32,673 bases of DNA, taken from assembly GCA_020723855.1 (NCBI GenBank), contig DYIB01000025.1, forward strand, positions 1 to 32,673. The letters run 5' to 3'. The position numbers and the translations under genes were made by a program. The stretch comes from Uliginosibacterium gangwonense. Its GTDB lineage: Bacteria > Pseudomonadota > Gammaproteobacteria > Burkholderiales > Rhodocyclaceae. A model generated the notes under the pieces. It was given only the letters and a program-made list of their open reading frames with translations, had not been told where the DNA came from and ran no database searches. Of this stretch, positions 1 to 8,812 are shown piece by piece (position 1 is the first letter of the stretch; each line of letters begins with the position of its first letter).

Positions 1-53
1 GGGAGGACAGGAGGGATTTCAAACGGCGTCACGATATTTTGTAATTCTCAATA
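1..53. repeat. Half of a dispersed REPIN-like repeat
   Basis: These 53 bases recur at 15162-15214 with a single mismatch (A21 here, G there). The outer part, GGGAGGACAGGAGGGATTT, is one arm of the inverted repeat described at 15081-15214; the other arm would lie to the left of this window. The inner part contains the stop codon of the UbiD-type carboxylase gene (48-50), so the repeat abuts and terminates that reading frame. Confidence 0.85.
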
Positions 54-1469
54 GTCGATTCCGTATTCGTTCCAGCGCGCCTTGATCCGGGCCAGAGTCT
101 CCTCGTCCATGCGCGCCTCCACCGGCTTCTCCTTCCACTCGTAGGGGATGCAGGCGTCCATCAGGATGCGCGAGGTGGTGAGCTTGTCCGAGTTCGGGTC
201 CAGGGCCGGATCCAGGGGCGTGGAGCGGCCGCGCTTGATGAGCTCCGTGCCGCGCATCGGGTCGTAGCGGCAGGACAGGGCCCAGAACACCCGCTGGAGG
301 TCGTCGGCCATGATGTCCTCGTCCACGGTGATGACGCCCTTGATGCCGTAGGAGCCGGTGTTGCTGGCGATCACCGCGTCGGCCACCTGGCGCGAGTGGC
401 CGGGATAGGCCTGCTTGACCGACACCACCGCCCAGAAGCGGCCGGCCGACTCGGGCATGACGCACACCGACTGCACGCCGGGGATCTTCATCTTCTCCAG
501 CTCGGTCCACAGGGTGGCGGTGCGGGTGAAGGCCAGCAGCATATGCACGTCGGTCACCGGCCGTCCCTGTCCCGTGGCCCACAGGATGGGGTTGTTGCGG
601 TGGAGGATCTGCTTCACCTCCAGGCAAGGCTTGGGGATGGGTTTGTGCAGCTCGTCGGTGTAATAGCCGGTGTATTCGGCGAAGGGGCCTTCGGGGCGGA
701 AGTTGTCCGGGTCGATCTCCCCCTCCAACACGATCTCGGCGCCGGCCGGCACCGGCAGCCCGGTGAGCGGCGCCTTGAGGTACTCGGCCTGGTGGCCGCG
801 CACCGTGCCGGTGATGTCGAAGTCGCTGGCGCCCTTGTGCATCAGGGTGCCGGCCATGAACAGCAGGGGATCGCAGCCGATCACCGCCGCCGCCGGCATC
901 TTCCGGCCCATCTTCTTGTACTTCTTCATGATGCGCTCGCCGCGCTTGCCCGGCAGGATCTGCACGCCGCAGCTCTTCGAGTCCAGCATCTGCATGCGGT
1001 AGGTGCCCAGGTTGGTCTCGCCCGCTTCCGGGTCCTGCAGCACCACGAACACCGTGGTGCCGATGTAGCGGCCGCCGTCCAGGGGGAAGAACTTGGGCAC
1101 CGGGAACATGTTGAGGTCCACCCGGCTGCCTTCGATGACGTTTTCCAGCACCGGCCCGTCCTTGACCTCCTTGGCCTTGATCAGGCCTTCCTCGGTGATG
1201 GATTTCTTCATCCAGGCCTGGGCCGACTCGCACATGGACAAGTGGTGGGGCAGGCCCAGCATGATGGCCAGGCGCTTGGTGGTGGCAAACGCCCCGGTGA
1301 ACACCGGCGTGTCATAGCCGCGCACCTTCTCGAACAGCAACGCCGGCCCCTTCCGCTCCTCGGTGAGCTTGGAGACGTGGGAGATCTCCAGATTCCAGTC
1401 CACCTCGGCCTTGACGCGGGCGAGCTCGCCGGCGGCATCGCACTGGTCGATGAAATATCTCAGGTCCAT
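48..1469 (-). CDS. ppcB: UbiD-family phenylphosphate carboxylase subunit (probably beta)
   Basis: A 473-residue UbiD-family (de)carboxylase. Phenylphosphate carboxylase carboxylates the phenolate released from phenylphosphate to 4-hydroxybenzoate in anaerobic phenol degradation. UbiD landmarks are visible: Arg158 (in TYRMQ), and Glu260 and Glu265 in EGPFAEYTGYY, which correspond to the Arg-Glu-Glu catalytic set of prenylated-FMN enzymes. The ATG at 1469 follows AGGAGCGAAA. It lies 15 bases after ppsC, the place where Thauera aromatica has the beta-subunit gene; alpha and beta are homologous, so the subunit letter rests on position only. The other subunits (alpha, gamma, delta) would lie beyond the left edge. 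The stop codon lies inside a dispersed repeat, so the last residues may differ from relatives. Confidence 0.85.
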   Translation of the reverse strand: MDLRYFIDQCDAAGELARVKAEVDWNLEISHVSKLTEERKGPALLFEKVRGYDTPVFTGAFATTKRLAIMLGLPHHLSMCESAQAWMKKSITEEGLIKAKEVKDGPVLENVIEGSRVDLNMFPVPKFFPLDGGRYIGTTVFVVLQDPEAGETNLGTYRMQMLDSKSCGVQILPGKRGERIMKKYKKMGRKMPAAAVIGCDPLLFMAGTLMHKGASDFDITGTVRGHQAEYLKAPLTGLPVPAGAEIVLEGEIDPDNFRPEGPFAEYTGYYTDELHKPIPKPCLEVKQILHRNNPILWATGQGRPVTDVHMLLAFTRTATLWTELEKMKIPGVQSVCVMPESAGRFWAVVSVKQAYPGHSRQVADAVIASNTGSYGIKGVITVDEDIMADDLQRVFWALSCRYDPMRGTELIKRGRSTPLDPALDPNSDKLTTSRILMDACIPYEWKEKPVEARMDEETLARIKARWNEYGIDY

Positions 1470-1484
1470 TTTCGCTCCTATGGG

Positions 1485-2171
1485 TCAATGACTGGTCTTG
1501 CCGGCCTGGGGCGCCTCGACCGATTCGATGACGCGCAAGCCCGCCGCTTCCAGCACGGCCACCACCTTCTTCACCTCGGCGGCATGGAAGCGCACGATCA
1601 CCTTGCGCTCGTGGGGGCGGCCAGAGCCGCCGTTCTCGCTGCGGGCAATGGGATAGATGGCCTGCACCTCGGCGCCGGCGCCCTCCACCAGGTCGGCGAT
1701 GCGGCCGATGGTGCCCCGCTTCAACTCCAGCGGGCCCAGGGTGACGCCGCAGCGCTTCTCCCAGGCGCCCAGGAAATGGGCCGCCAGGGAGAAGATCTCC
1801 CGGGAGGAGATTACGCCCACCACCCGGCCGTCCTCCATCACCGGGAACTGGGCGACGCCCAGTTCCTGGCCCCGGCGCAGGCATTCCTCCATGGTGTCCG
1901 TGGCATTCACCGTGGCCGGGTTGCGCACCATGATGTCCTTCACCTTGAGGCGGTTGGCAAAGAAGTGATATTCGTCCGGGCTCTGGGTGCGGGCGACGAA
2001 GTGGGCGGCGCGCAGGCAATGCTGCCGCGTCACCATGCCGCGCAGGCGTCCGCCCTCGACCACGGGCAGGGCCTGCAGGTTGTGCTCCGTGAGAATGCGA
2101 TTGACCTCCGCCAGCGGCGCGTCGCCGTCCACCAGCGTCGGGTTGTGCTGCATCCAGTTGCGTACGATCAC
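1485..2171 (-). CDS. ppsC: Phenylphosphate synthase CBS-domain subunit (subunit 3)
   Basis: A 228-residue protein with two CBS repeats (about residues 5-60 and 75-130) and an ACT-like C-terminal part (about 140-220). In Thauera the roughly 24 kDa third protein of phenylphosphate synthase carries two CBS domains and stimulates phosphorylation of phenol, and this protein matches in size and architecture. The start is GTG at 2171, preceded by GGAGGACAGC. It sits between ppsB (12-base gap) and the carboxylase gene in a tight operon. It has no catalytic residues of its own; an adenylate-sensing regulatory role is inferred from the CBS pair. Confidence 0.88.
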   Translation of the reverse strand: MIVRNWMQHNPTLVDGDAPLAEVNRILTEHNLQALPVVEGGRLRGMVTRQHCLRAAHFVARTQSPDEYHFFANRLKVKDIMVRNPATVNATDTMEECLRRGQELGVAQFPVMEDGRVVGVISSREIFSLAAHFLGAWEKRCGVTLGPLELKRGTIGRIADLVEGAGAEVQAIYPIARSENGGSGRPHERKVIVRFHAAEVKKVVAVLEAAGLRVIESVEAPQAGKTSH

Positions 2172-2183
2172 GCTGTCCTCCGC

Positions 2184-3302
2184 TTACGAGACTTTCTTGC
2201 CGGCCAGCAGGCTGGCGAGGATGAAATCCATGGCGGAGGCGGCCTTCGGCACGGCGGCCGGTTCGGCCTGGCGCTTCCCGCTCCATACCGTTTCCGGGCG
2301 TGCCTGCAGGATAAAGATGTTGCCGCCGGCGGGCAGGTCCTTGTCCACCGCCCACTCGATGTCCATGGGCCGGCCATAGTGGCGCTCGATGGCCTTGCCC
2401 ATGCGCGCCAGCTCGACGATCTCCTCGTCGATGAGGGACTGCACGGTCTGGCGCTCGAAGGGGGTCTCGATCTTCACCGACTTCTGGGTCCGGGAATCCA
2501 CCGTGTAGGTGATCTCCTTGCTGCAGATGGTGCGCTCCAGGATGTCCAGGGTCACCTTGTTCACCACGAAGTGGTCCGGCGTCACCTCGCCCGAGACCAC
2601 CGATTCGCCGAAGCCGAAGTTGGAATCGATGACGATCACCGAGCGGTCGCCGTTGGCCGGGTGCAGGGTAAACATCACGCCGGCGGTGTAGGAGTTGGCC
2701 ATCTTCTGGAAGCCCACCGACAAGGCCACCTCCTCGTGGGGAAAGCCCATGCGGAGGCGGTAGGCGATGGCCCGCGCCGTGAACAGGCTGGAGATGCAGC
2801 GGCGCGCGTGGTGCAGCACGTCGTCCACGCCGCGGATCCACAGGTAGGTGTCCTGCTGCCCGGCGAAGCTGGCGCCGGGCAGGTCCTCGGCGGTGGCGCT
2901 GGAGCGCACCGCCACCGGCACCGCCGGCACCATGCAGCGCACCGACAGCCTGCGGTAGTACTCGGCGATGGCGTCCTCCAGCTCCCAGGAGAAGGGCCGG
3001 GACTCGATCATGTCGCGGATCGCCCGGCTCGCCGTCTCCAGCCGCTCCAGGTCGTCATGGTCGAGCCCCGCCAGCATGCCCGGGATCTCCCCGCTCACGC
3101 CGCTCTCATGCATGAAGCGTGCATAGCCATGGGTGGTCAGGGCGAAACCGGGCGGCACGCGCACGCCGGCGTGGATGAGCTCGCCCAGGGACGAGCACTT
3201 GCCGCCCACCAGCGCCACGTCGTCCTTGCGCACCTCCTCGAACCAGCACAACTGGGGGGCGGCGCCCGGCGCCCCCACGGCCGTGCCTGGCCTTTCCGCC
3301 AT
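2184..3302 (-). CDS. ppsB: Phenylphosphate synthase subunit similar to the ATP-binding half of PEP synthase
   Basis: About 372 residues, resembling the N-terminal ATP-binding half of phosphoenolpyruvate synthase. The N-terminus shows VGGKCSSLGELIHAGVRVPP and the middle shows RSSATAEDLPGASFAGQQD, both standard PEP-synthase/PPDK ATP-grasp motifs. With PpsA it supplies the ATP-driven diphosphoryl transfer that turns phenol into phenylphosphate; the mobile histidine domain is on the separate PpsA chain. An in-frame ATG at 3317 would add five residues, but the ATG at 3302 has GGGAG eight bases upstream and is preferred. The gene follows ppsA at 3322 almost directly. Confidence 0.9.
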   Translation of the reverse strand: MAERPGTAVGAPGAAPQLCWFEEVRKDDVALVGGKCSSLGELIHAGVRVPPGFALTTHGYARFMHESGVSGEIPGMLAGLDHDDLERLETASRAIRDMIESRPFSWELEDAIAEYYRRLSVRCMVPAVPVAVRSSATAEDLPGASFAGQQDTYLWIRGVDDVLHHARRCISSLFTARAIAYRLRMGFPHEEVALSVGFQKMANSYTAGVMFTLHPANGDRSVIVIDSNFGFGESVVSGEVTPDHFVVNKVTLDILERTICSKEITYTVDSRTQKSVKIETPFERQTVQSLIDEEIVELARMGKAIERHYGRPMDIEWAVDKDLPAGGNIFILQARPETVWSGKRQAEPAAVPKAASAMDFILASLLAGKKVS

Positions 3303-3321
3303 CGCCACCGCTCCCATGACT

Positions 3322-5151
3322 TCAGCGCGCGATGGAAATGGCGCCGGTGGAACCGTCCACCCGGATCATCATGCCGGTCTGGATGATCTTGGTAGCGTGG
3401 CCGGTGCCCACCACCGCCGGCATGCCGTACTCGCGGCAGACGATGGCCGCGTGGCTCATGATGCCGCCCACGTCGGTGACGCAGGCCTTGATCTTGGCGA
3501 AGGCCGGCGCCCAGGAGGGCGAGGTGGTGGGAGCCACCAGGATCTCGCCCTCCTGTAGCTGGCGGATGTCATCGACGGTGCGGCATACCCGCGCCTTGCC
3601 CTCCACCACGCCGGGGCTGCCGGCGAAGCCCTTGAACTCCCTGACGCTGGACGGGTCCTTCACTTCCGCCACCTTGGCCCAGTCGGCCAGCGAGGTGTTG
3701 GTCACGCCCCACAGCACGATGGTGAAGGGCTCCTGGATCACCTCCGGCACGGTGCCGATGGCCGGCGGCGGGCTCCACTCCCGGAACTTCTGCAGCACGC
3801 CCTTGCGCCACTCGATTTCCTTGGGCCAGGTGGCCGTGCCGCGCGGCCTGACGCCCGTGGCCCAGGCGGTCGTCACGTCCCACAGGGCCTGCTTGATCTC
3901 GTCGCGGCGCAGGTACCAGACGTCCTCGATGTCGTGGATGATGCCGTGGATCTTCAGGATCGCGGCGACCTCGCGGATCTTGTTCCAGAACACCGAGTGG
4001 AACCAGTGCTCCACGTAGAACAAGTGGTTCTCCACGTAGGGGAACACGGTCTTGGCGCAGCCCAGCAGCTCGTCGAACTGCTTGCGGTCCTCCTCCTTCT
4101 CGATCAGCCCGCGGTACTCGGCGGTGATGCGGTCGCGCTCGGCGCGCACCTGCTCCATGGGCCGCTCGATGTTGACGCCCTTCTTGATCTTGTCGATGTA
4201 GGTCTGGATGCCCGACAGGGGCACGTTCATGGCGTCGTTCCAGCAGCGGTCGTGGTGGTACCAGCCGGTGCCGGTGGAGATGTAGAACCAGGGATAGCGC
4301 ACCTTGTCCAGGGCCGCCAGCCACTCCCGGCCCTGGGGCAGTTCTTTCAGCGCCGGCTCCACCTCGTGCCATTCCTGGCTGAAGGTCACCGCCTGGTCGA
4401 TGCCCAGCTCCACCGCCTTCCTAGCCAGCTTCTTCAGCTCCTCGTCGGGCTGGTACATGATGACGTCGATGCCCGAGATCATCTGCGTCACCCGCTGCAG
4501 GGGAATGCTGGGGAACAGCTTCTGCACGAAGTCGAGGAAGAACACGTAGGCGGCATAGCCCAGGTTCAGGAACTCGAAGTGGTACTGCCAGCACTTGATG
4601 CCCAGGTTGATGATATCGTCATAGGCCTTGAGCAGATGGAAGCCCTTGGACTCCCCCACCGCCTCGGTCACCACGCTCAGGTCCTCCAGCTCCGGCAGGG
4701 GCGGGATCTGCAAGGCCTCCAGCTCCTTGATGGTGGCCTCCATCTTCTTTTTCCACTTCTCTTCCAGGGCGTCCCAGTTCTTGTAGTAGTAGCCGGCCCG
4801 CTCCATGAAGTTGGGCACGCGCCTGCCGATCTCCTCCGGGTCCTTCACCGGCACCGGCGAGATATAGACGTAGCCGTTGATGATGCGGTGGTCCACGCCG
4901 CGCACCGGCGGCACCTGGAAGATGCGGTTGTTGTACTGGGACAGGGCGAGATACCAGGCCTCGTCCCAGATGGTGTCGAAGGGGTAAAGGGGCTCGGGGT
5001 AATGCAGGCCGTCGTAGAACCAGAAGGTCTGCTCCTCGTACTGCCTGCGCTCCGGATCGTCGGTAACGAACTGGTACTGGTAGGGGTACATGCGCTGCCA
5101 GCCTTCGGTACCGGGAATGTCCTTGATGTCGTGCGGATTCGGGAACTTCAT
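3322..5151 (-). CDS. ppsA: Phenylphosphate synthase phosphohistidine subunit (subunit 1)
   Basis: A 609-residue protein, the size expected for the 70 kDa protein 1 of phenylphosphate synthase, which transfers the beta-phosphoryl of ATP to phenol. The C-terminal 100 residues are a PEP-utilising mobile domain with GGIMSHAAIVCREYG. The phosphorylated histidine is His567, close to the His569 recalled for T. aromatica. The frame is open up to 5229, but the ATG at 5151 is chosen because AGGAGGAG lies directly upstream and the protein then begins MKFPNPHDIK. First gene of the operon, 75 bases downstream of the start predicted from the sigma-54 promoter at 5238-5252. Confidence 0.92.
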   Translation of the reverse strand: MKFPNPHDIKDIPGTEGWQRMYPYQYQFVTDDPERRQYEEQTFWFYDGLHYPEPLYPFDTIWDEAWYLALSQYNNRIFQVPPVRGVDHRIINGYVYISPVPVKDPEEIGRRVPNFMERAGYYYKNWDALEEKWKKKMEATIKELEALQIPPLPELEDLSVVTEAVGESKGFHLLKAYDDIINLGIKCWQYHFEFLNLGYAAYVFFLDFVQKLFPSIPLQRVTQMISGIDVIMYQPDEELKKLARKAVELGIDQAVTFSQEWHEVEPALKELPQGREWLAALDKVRYPWFYISTGTGWYHHDRCWNDAMNVPLSGIQTYIDKIKKGVNIERPMEQVRAERDRITAEYRGLIEKEEDRKQFDELLGCAKTVFPYVENHLFYVEHWFHSVFWNKIREVAAILKIHGIIHDIEDVWYLRRDEIKQALWDVTTAWATGVRPRGTATWPKEIEWRKGVLQKFREWSPPPAIGTVPEVIQEPFTIVLWGVTNTSLADWAKVAEVKDPSSVREFKGFAGSPGVVEGKARVCRTVDDIRQLQEGEILVAPTTSPSWAPAFAKIKACVTDVGGIMSHAAIVCREYGMPAVVGTGHATKIIQTGMMIRVDGSTGAISIAR

Positions 5152-5237
5152 GCGAGCTCTCCTCCTGTGTTGTGATGGCGTGCCGCATATCGGGCCGGCC
5201 TCCTGGGACCGGACTTGGATTTGTGACAAGAGCTATC

Positions 5238-5252
5238 GCAAAGCACGTGCCA
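5238..5252 (-). promoter_or_regulatory. Sigma-54 (-24/-12) promoter for ppsABC-ppcB
   Basis: Read on the minus strand this is TGGCACGTGCTTTGC: the -24 GG and -12 GC are exactly ten bases apart, matching TGGCAC-N5-TTGC. Transcription would begin near 5226, giving a leader of about 75 bases before the ppsA ATG. The divergent sigma-54 activator gene and the palindromic sites 100-155 bp upstream support the call. Confidence 0.85.
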
Positions 5253-5350
5253 TGACCCGGCAGGGCGTACTAAGCCAGTGAATCGAAGGGACTAATTTCG
5301 TGGGACGGAAGAAGCTGCGGCGCATTCTCAGCGGGGAGTGCAAACAGCGC

Positions 5351-5366
5351 TTGATCATTTGGCGAA
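5351..5366. promoter_or_regulatory. Activator site 1 (imperfect DmpR/XylR-type palindrome)
   Basis: TTGATCATTTGGCGAA resembles the TTGATCAATTGATCAA-type upstream activating sequence of XylR/DmpR-class regulators, with the right half degraded. It lies about 100-115 bp upstream of the -24 element of the ppsA promoter and 41 bp (about four helical turns) from site 2, so both face the same side of the DNA. Confidence 0.6.
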
Positions 5367-5391
5367 CTTTCCCCGCGCTGCACTGCCGCAT

Positions 5392-5407
5392 TTGATCAAA
5401 TGCTCAT
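5392..5407. promoter_or_regulatory. Activator site 2 (DmpR/XylR-type palindrome)
   Basis: TTGATCAAATGCTCAT is a near match to the XylR/DmpR upstream activating palindrome, about 140-155 bp upstream of the -24 element of the ppsA promoter. Confidence 0.65.
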
Positions 5408-5528
5408 GCTGCAATGCGATGCCGCCCGCTGCCCCGACCCGGGCCGCCACCCACGGCCGTGGCCGGTACAGGTCGTAAATCCCGGCCATGCCCGGGTTTC
5501 GGCACAATGATGGCTTGCGCTCCAGCTC

Positions 5529-5544
5529 TTGATCAAATGATCAC
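5529..5544. promoter_or_regulatory. Activator site 3, near-perfect palindrome upstream of the regulator gene
   Basis: TTGATCAAATGATCAC contains the perfect TGATCA-AA-TGATCA core and is the best of the three sites. It is about 280 bp from the ppsA promoter but only 92 bp before the ATG of the regulator gene, just ahead of a TATAGT sequence. Autoregulation of the activator gene, or a distal enhancer role for ppsA, are both possible. Confidence 0.6.
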
Positions 5545-5635
5545 GAACTATAGTGCAGGCCGTTTTGTTTGACTTCCATCAAAGCGGCGGAACCGCCCCT
5601 GGTCTACAAGTGATCGATCAGGAGGAGGCAGCACC

Positions 5636-7369
5636 ATGAGAAAACTCCGCAGCACGGAGCGCCAGGACAGCGATGACCTGCGCGCACGTATCCATTTCTG
5701 CGCCGATACCGGACAGATCTGGCTGCACGAGAACCGCATGCTGCTGGTCCACGCCGAGGCCCAGGCGCTCCTGCGCAAGGAGCTGATCGACACCCTGGGC
5801 ATGGACCGGGCGCGCGGCCTGCTCCTACGCATGGGCTACGCCTCGGGCGTGCGCGACGCGGAACTGGCGGGCAGCCGCATGCGCAACGCCAACGATCTGG
5901 ATGCCTTCATGACCGGGCCGCAACTGCACACCCTGGAGGGCGTGGTGAGCGTCACCCCCATCCGCCTGGAGATAGACCGGGCCAGCGGCAGGTTCTACGG
6001 CGAATTCCTGTGGGAGAACTCCTGGGAAGGCCAGTGGCACCGCCACCACTTCGGCATCCACTCGGAGCCCGTGTGCTGGACCCAGATCGGCTACGCCTGC
6101 GGCTACACCTCGGCTTTCATGGGGCGCCCCATCCTCTACAAGGAAGTGGAGTGCGTCGGCGCCGGCCACAACAACTGCCGCATCATCGGCAAGCCCCTGG
6201 AGGAGTGGGACGACGCCGCCGAGCAGATGCGCTACTTCAACCGGGAATCCATCGCCGAGCAGTTGATGGACCTGCAGACCCAGGTATCGCAGCTGCGCTC
6301 CTCCATCATCGACCGGGAACGCCAGCCGGCGGACATGGTGGGCAACTCGCCGGGCTTCCGCGCCGCCTACGAGCTGCTGAGCCGCGCCGCCGCCACCCAC
6401 ATCACCGTGCTGCTGCTGGGCGAGACCGGCGTGGGCAAGGAGATGTTCGCCCGCTGCCTGCACAGCATGGGGCCGCGCGCCGCGGCGCCTTTCGTCGCCA
6501 TCAACTGCGCCGCCATCCCCCACGACCTGGTGGAGGCGGAGCTGTTCGGCGTGGAAAAGGGCGCCTACACCGGCGCGCTGATGGCGCGCCCCGGCCGCTT
6601 CGAGCGCGCCGACGGCGGCACCCTGTTCCTGGACGAGGTGGGCGATCTGCCCCTGCCGGCCCAGGGCAAGCTGCTGCGCGTGCTGCAGGAGGGCGAGGTG
6701 GAGCGCGTGGGGGACCACAAGACGCGCAAGGTCAACGTGCGCCTGGTAGCCGCTACCAATGCGGATCTGCCGCAACTGGTGAAGGAGGGGCGCTTCCGCT
6801 CCGACCTGTACTACCGCCTCAACGCCTACGAGATCCGCATCCCGCCGCTACGGGAGCGCAAGGAGGACATCGGCCTGCTGGCCAAGGGCTTCCTGGCCAA
6901 GTATTCGGCCATCCACGGCAAGAAGCTGCGCGGCTTCACGGACAAGGCCAAGCGGGCGCTGCTCACCTACGGCTGGCCCGGCAACATCCGGGAGCTGCAG
7001 AACATGATCGAGCGCGGCGTGATCCTGGCGCCCCAGGGGGCGCGCGTGGAAGTGGGCCACCTGTTCCCCGCCTGCGCCGAGAACGGCCCGCGCGAGCTGT
7101 CCATCGACAGCCACGGCGGTCTCGACATGCACGGCTGGAGCGCCGGGCGCAGCCTGTGCGAGGCGGTGCTCAACGGCACCATGACCCTGGACCAGATCGA
7201 GGCCATGCTGCTGGAGGCGGCGGTGGACAAGGCGCGCGGCAACCTCTCCTCCGCCGCCCGCCTGCTGGGCGTGACCCGGCCCCAGTTGGCCTATCGCCTC
7301 AAGCGCCGGCATGGTGACGACAGCCCCTCGGGCAGGCCGGCCCCGGAAGGCTCGGCCCTGCTCGACTGA
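5636..7369 (+). CDS. Phenol-responsive sigma-54 activator, XylR/DmpR/MopR class
   Basis: A 577-residue enhancer-binding protein. Residues 1-190 form the XylR_N/V4R sensor, 190-230 a linker helix, 235-470 the AAA+ domain with Walker A GETGVGKE (262-269), sigma-54 contact loop GAYTGA (309-314) and Walker [12 protein letters not shown]; a Fis-type helix-turn-helix lies near 525-560. Aligned with MopR at an offset of eight, the zinc ligands Cys147, Glu170, Cys173 and Cys181 and the phenol-contact residues His98 and Trp126 are all present. This strongly suggests direct phenol sensing and activation of the divergent ppsABC operon. The ATG at 5636 follows a strong GGAGGAGG. It is equivalent in role to the phenol regulator of Aromatoleum; no symbol is assigned. 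Confidence 0.9.
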   Translation: MRKLRSTERQDSDDLRARIHFCADTGQIWLHENRMLLVHAEAQALLRKELIDTLGMDRARGLLLRMGYASGVRDAELAGSRMRNANDLDAFMTGPQLHTLEGVVSVTPIRLEIDRASGRFYGEFLWENSWEGQWHRHHFGIHSEPVCWTQIGYACGYTSAFMGRPILYKEVECVGAGHNNCRIIGKPLEEWDDAAEQMRYFNRESIAEQLMDLQTQVSQLRSSIIDRERQPADMVGNSPGFRAAYELLSRAAATHITVLLLGETGVGKEMFARCLHSMGPRAAAPFVAINCAAIPHDLVEAELFGVEKGAYTGALMARPGRFERADGGTLFLDEVGDLPLPAQGKLLRVLQEGEVERVGDHKTRKVNVRLVAATNADLPQLVKEGRFRSDLYYRLNAYEIRIPPLRERKEDIGLLAKGFLAKYSAIHGKKLRGFTDKAKRALLTYGWPGNIRELQNMIERGVILAPQGARVEVGHLFPACAENGPRELSIDSHGGLDMHGWSAGRSLCEAVLNGTMTLDQIEAMLLEAAVDKARGNLSSAARLLGVTRPQLAYRLKRRHGDDSPSGRPAPEGSALLD

Positions 7370-7372
7370 GCC

Positions 7373-7834
7373 ATGGACGAAAGCGCCTACGCGGCGGCAC
7401 TGCACTACCTGGCGTCGCACCACGTGATGACGCTGGCCACCCGGGGCGAGGACGGCCCCTGGGCCGCCGCCGTGTTCTACGCCAACCGCGGCACCGACCT
7501 GTACTTCCTGTCCTCCCCCGCCAGCCGCCACGGCCGCAACATGGCCGCGCACCCCCGCGTCGCCGCCACAGTCCAGGAGGATTACCACGACTGGCGCGCC
7601 ATCCACGGCATCCAGTTGGAAGGCGAGGTGACGCGGCTGCACGGCGACGAGGCCAAGGCGGCGCGGCTGCTCTACGGGGAGAAGTTCCCCATCGCCGCAC
7701 CGCTGGCCCAGGCGCCCGCGGCAATCGTCCAGGCCCTGGCGCGGGTCGCCTGGTACCGCCTGCGCCCCGAGCGCCTGTTCTATATCGACAACAGCAAGGG
7801 CTTCGGCCACCGGGACGAGCTCCGCTGCCTGTAG
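7373..7834 (+). CDS. Pyridoxamine 5'-phosphate oxidase-like flavin-binding protein
   Basis: A 153-residue split-barrel protein of the pyridoxamine-phosphate-oxidase-related group (YhbP-like). The N-terminus HVMTLATRGEDGPWAAAVFY and the following YFLSSPASRHGRNM resemble the flavin-phosphate-binding strands of this fold. The start is three bases after the regulator's stop codon, so the two are probably co-transcribed. The substrate is unknown: many members bind FMN or F420 and reduce or sense small molecules. Nothing in the sequence links it to the CRISPR array beginning about 100 bases downstream. Confidence 0.75.
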   Translation: MDESAYAAALHYLASHHVMTLATRGEDGPWAAAVFYANRGTDLYFLSSPASRHGRNMAAHPRVAATVQEDYHDWRAIHGIQLEGEVTRLHGDEAKAARLLYGEKFPIAAPLAQAPAAIVQALARVAWYRLRPERLFYIDNSKGFGHRDELRCL

Positions 7835-7940
7835 GCTTTCAGCCCGGCCTCACGCAATGACCTTGCGCTGCGCCCTGTCCAGGGCCTCTGGCCAAGGCTT
7901 GCTCCATGGCGAGGAAGGGCACGTTGTCACGACCGCGGAC

Positions 7941-8812
7941 GTCGTAATCCCTTCTTCATCAGGGCATCGATTCTGTCAGCACGGCCTTCGATATATCATG
8001 CATATCGTGGTCGTAATCCCTTCTTCATCAGGGCATCGGTTCTGTCCATCGACGAGACGGGCATGAAGCCTGGGTTCGTGTCGTAATCCCTTCTTCATCA
8101 GGGCATCGGTTCTGTCCATTGAGGCGGCCGAAGAAATGGCCCGGCTGAGTCGTAATCCCTTCTTCATCAGGGCATCGGTTCTGTCGAAGGGAGGTGGGTA
8201 TATGCCGTCTCCCAGGAAGTCGTAATCCCTTCTTCATCAGGGCATCGGTTCTGTCGTTCGTTCTCGGGGCATCGGACCCCGAAATGGCCGTCGTAATCCC
8301 TTCTTCATCAGGGCATCGGTTCTGTCGAGGCGGGGCAGGGAATCTCCGCCGCCGATGCGTGTCGTAATCCCTTCTTCATCAGGGCATCGGTTCTGTCCCG
8401 CCGGCCGACTACGTGGCGGCCTCTTCTATGTCGTAATCCCTTCTTCATCAGGGCATCGGTTCTGTCTTCAATGTCATCGACATTCAATGACGACTTCTCG
8501 TCGTAATCCCTTCTTCATCAGGGCATCGGTTCTGTCGAAGAGAATACGCACCTGGGCGCACCCTTCCGGTCGTAATCCCTTCTTCATCAGGGCATCGGTT
8601 CTGTCGAAGCCGCCCAAGAAGAGGCGGCCCACGAGGCGTCGTAATCCCTTCTTCATCAGGGCATCGGTTCTGTCGTACAGGGTGTTCTTGGCCAGGCCTA
8701 ATTCAGGTCGTAATCCCTTCTTCATCAGGGCATCGGTTCTGTCGCTGTGCGTGCTCAGAAGAGCAACACAGGAGAGTCGTAATCCCTTCTTCATCAGGGC
8801 ATCGGTTCTGTC
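7941..8812 (-). CRISPR. CRISPR array, 13 repeats of 37 bp and 12 spacers
   Basis: Repeats start at 7941, 8010, 8080, 8149, 8219, 8290, 8361, 8430, 8500, 8569, 8638, 8707 and 8776. On the plus strand each begins GTCGTAATCC and ends GGGCATCGGTTCTGTC; spacers are 32-34 bp and all different. Only the repeat at 7941 is altered (A instead of G at repeat position 30). In the reverse orientation the repeat ends ATTACGAC, an 8-base tail of the kind left as the 5' handle of type III crRNAs after Cas6 cleavage. The degenerate repeat at the left end and the cas genes at the right end agree that the leader is on the right and transcription is on the minus strand. The repeat can form a short CCCT/AGGG stem. 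Confidence 0.97.

Noticed and set aside
396-3386. A 996-codon open frame on the plus strand
   Set aside because: It lies opposite ppcB, ppsC and ppsB. It has low-complexity, His/Ala/Gly-rich composition and no recognisable domain; high GC content leaves such antisense frames open.
3934-5175. A 413-codon plus-strand frame opposite ppsA
   Set aside because: Repetitive Val/Leu/His composition typical of an antisense shadow, with no start context.
5529-5554. TTGATC...TATAGT as a sigma-70 promoter for the regulator gene
   Set aside because: The spacing is 14 bases, too short for a standard promoter; TTGATC is better explained as part of the activator palindrome.
6560-6577. GAYTGA in place of GAFTGA in the sigma-54 contact loop
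   Set aside because: Tyr for Phe is a known tolerated variant among active sigma-54 activators, so no loss of function is implied.
7835-7940. A possible leader on the left side of the array
   Set aside because: The degenerate repeat is on this side and the cas genes are on the other; the sequence is GC-rich with no promoter seen.
8675-8706. A 12-base match between spacer 11 (GTACAGGGTGTT) and malQ near 31820
   Set aside because: One or two 12-base matches between the spacers and this window are expected by chance, and the match does not extend.
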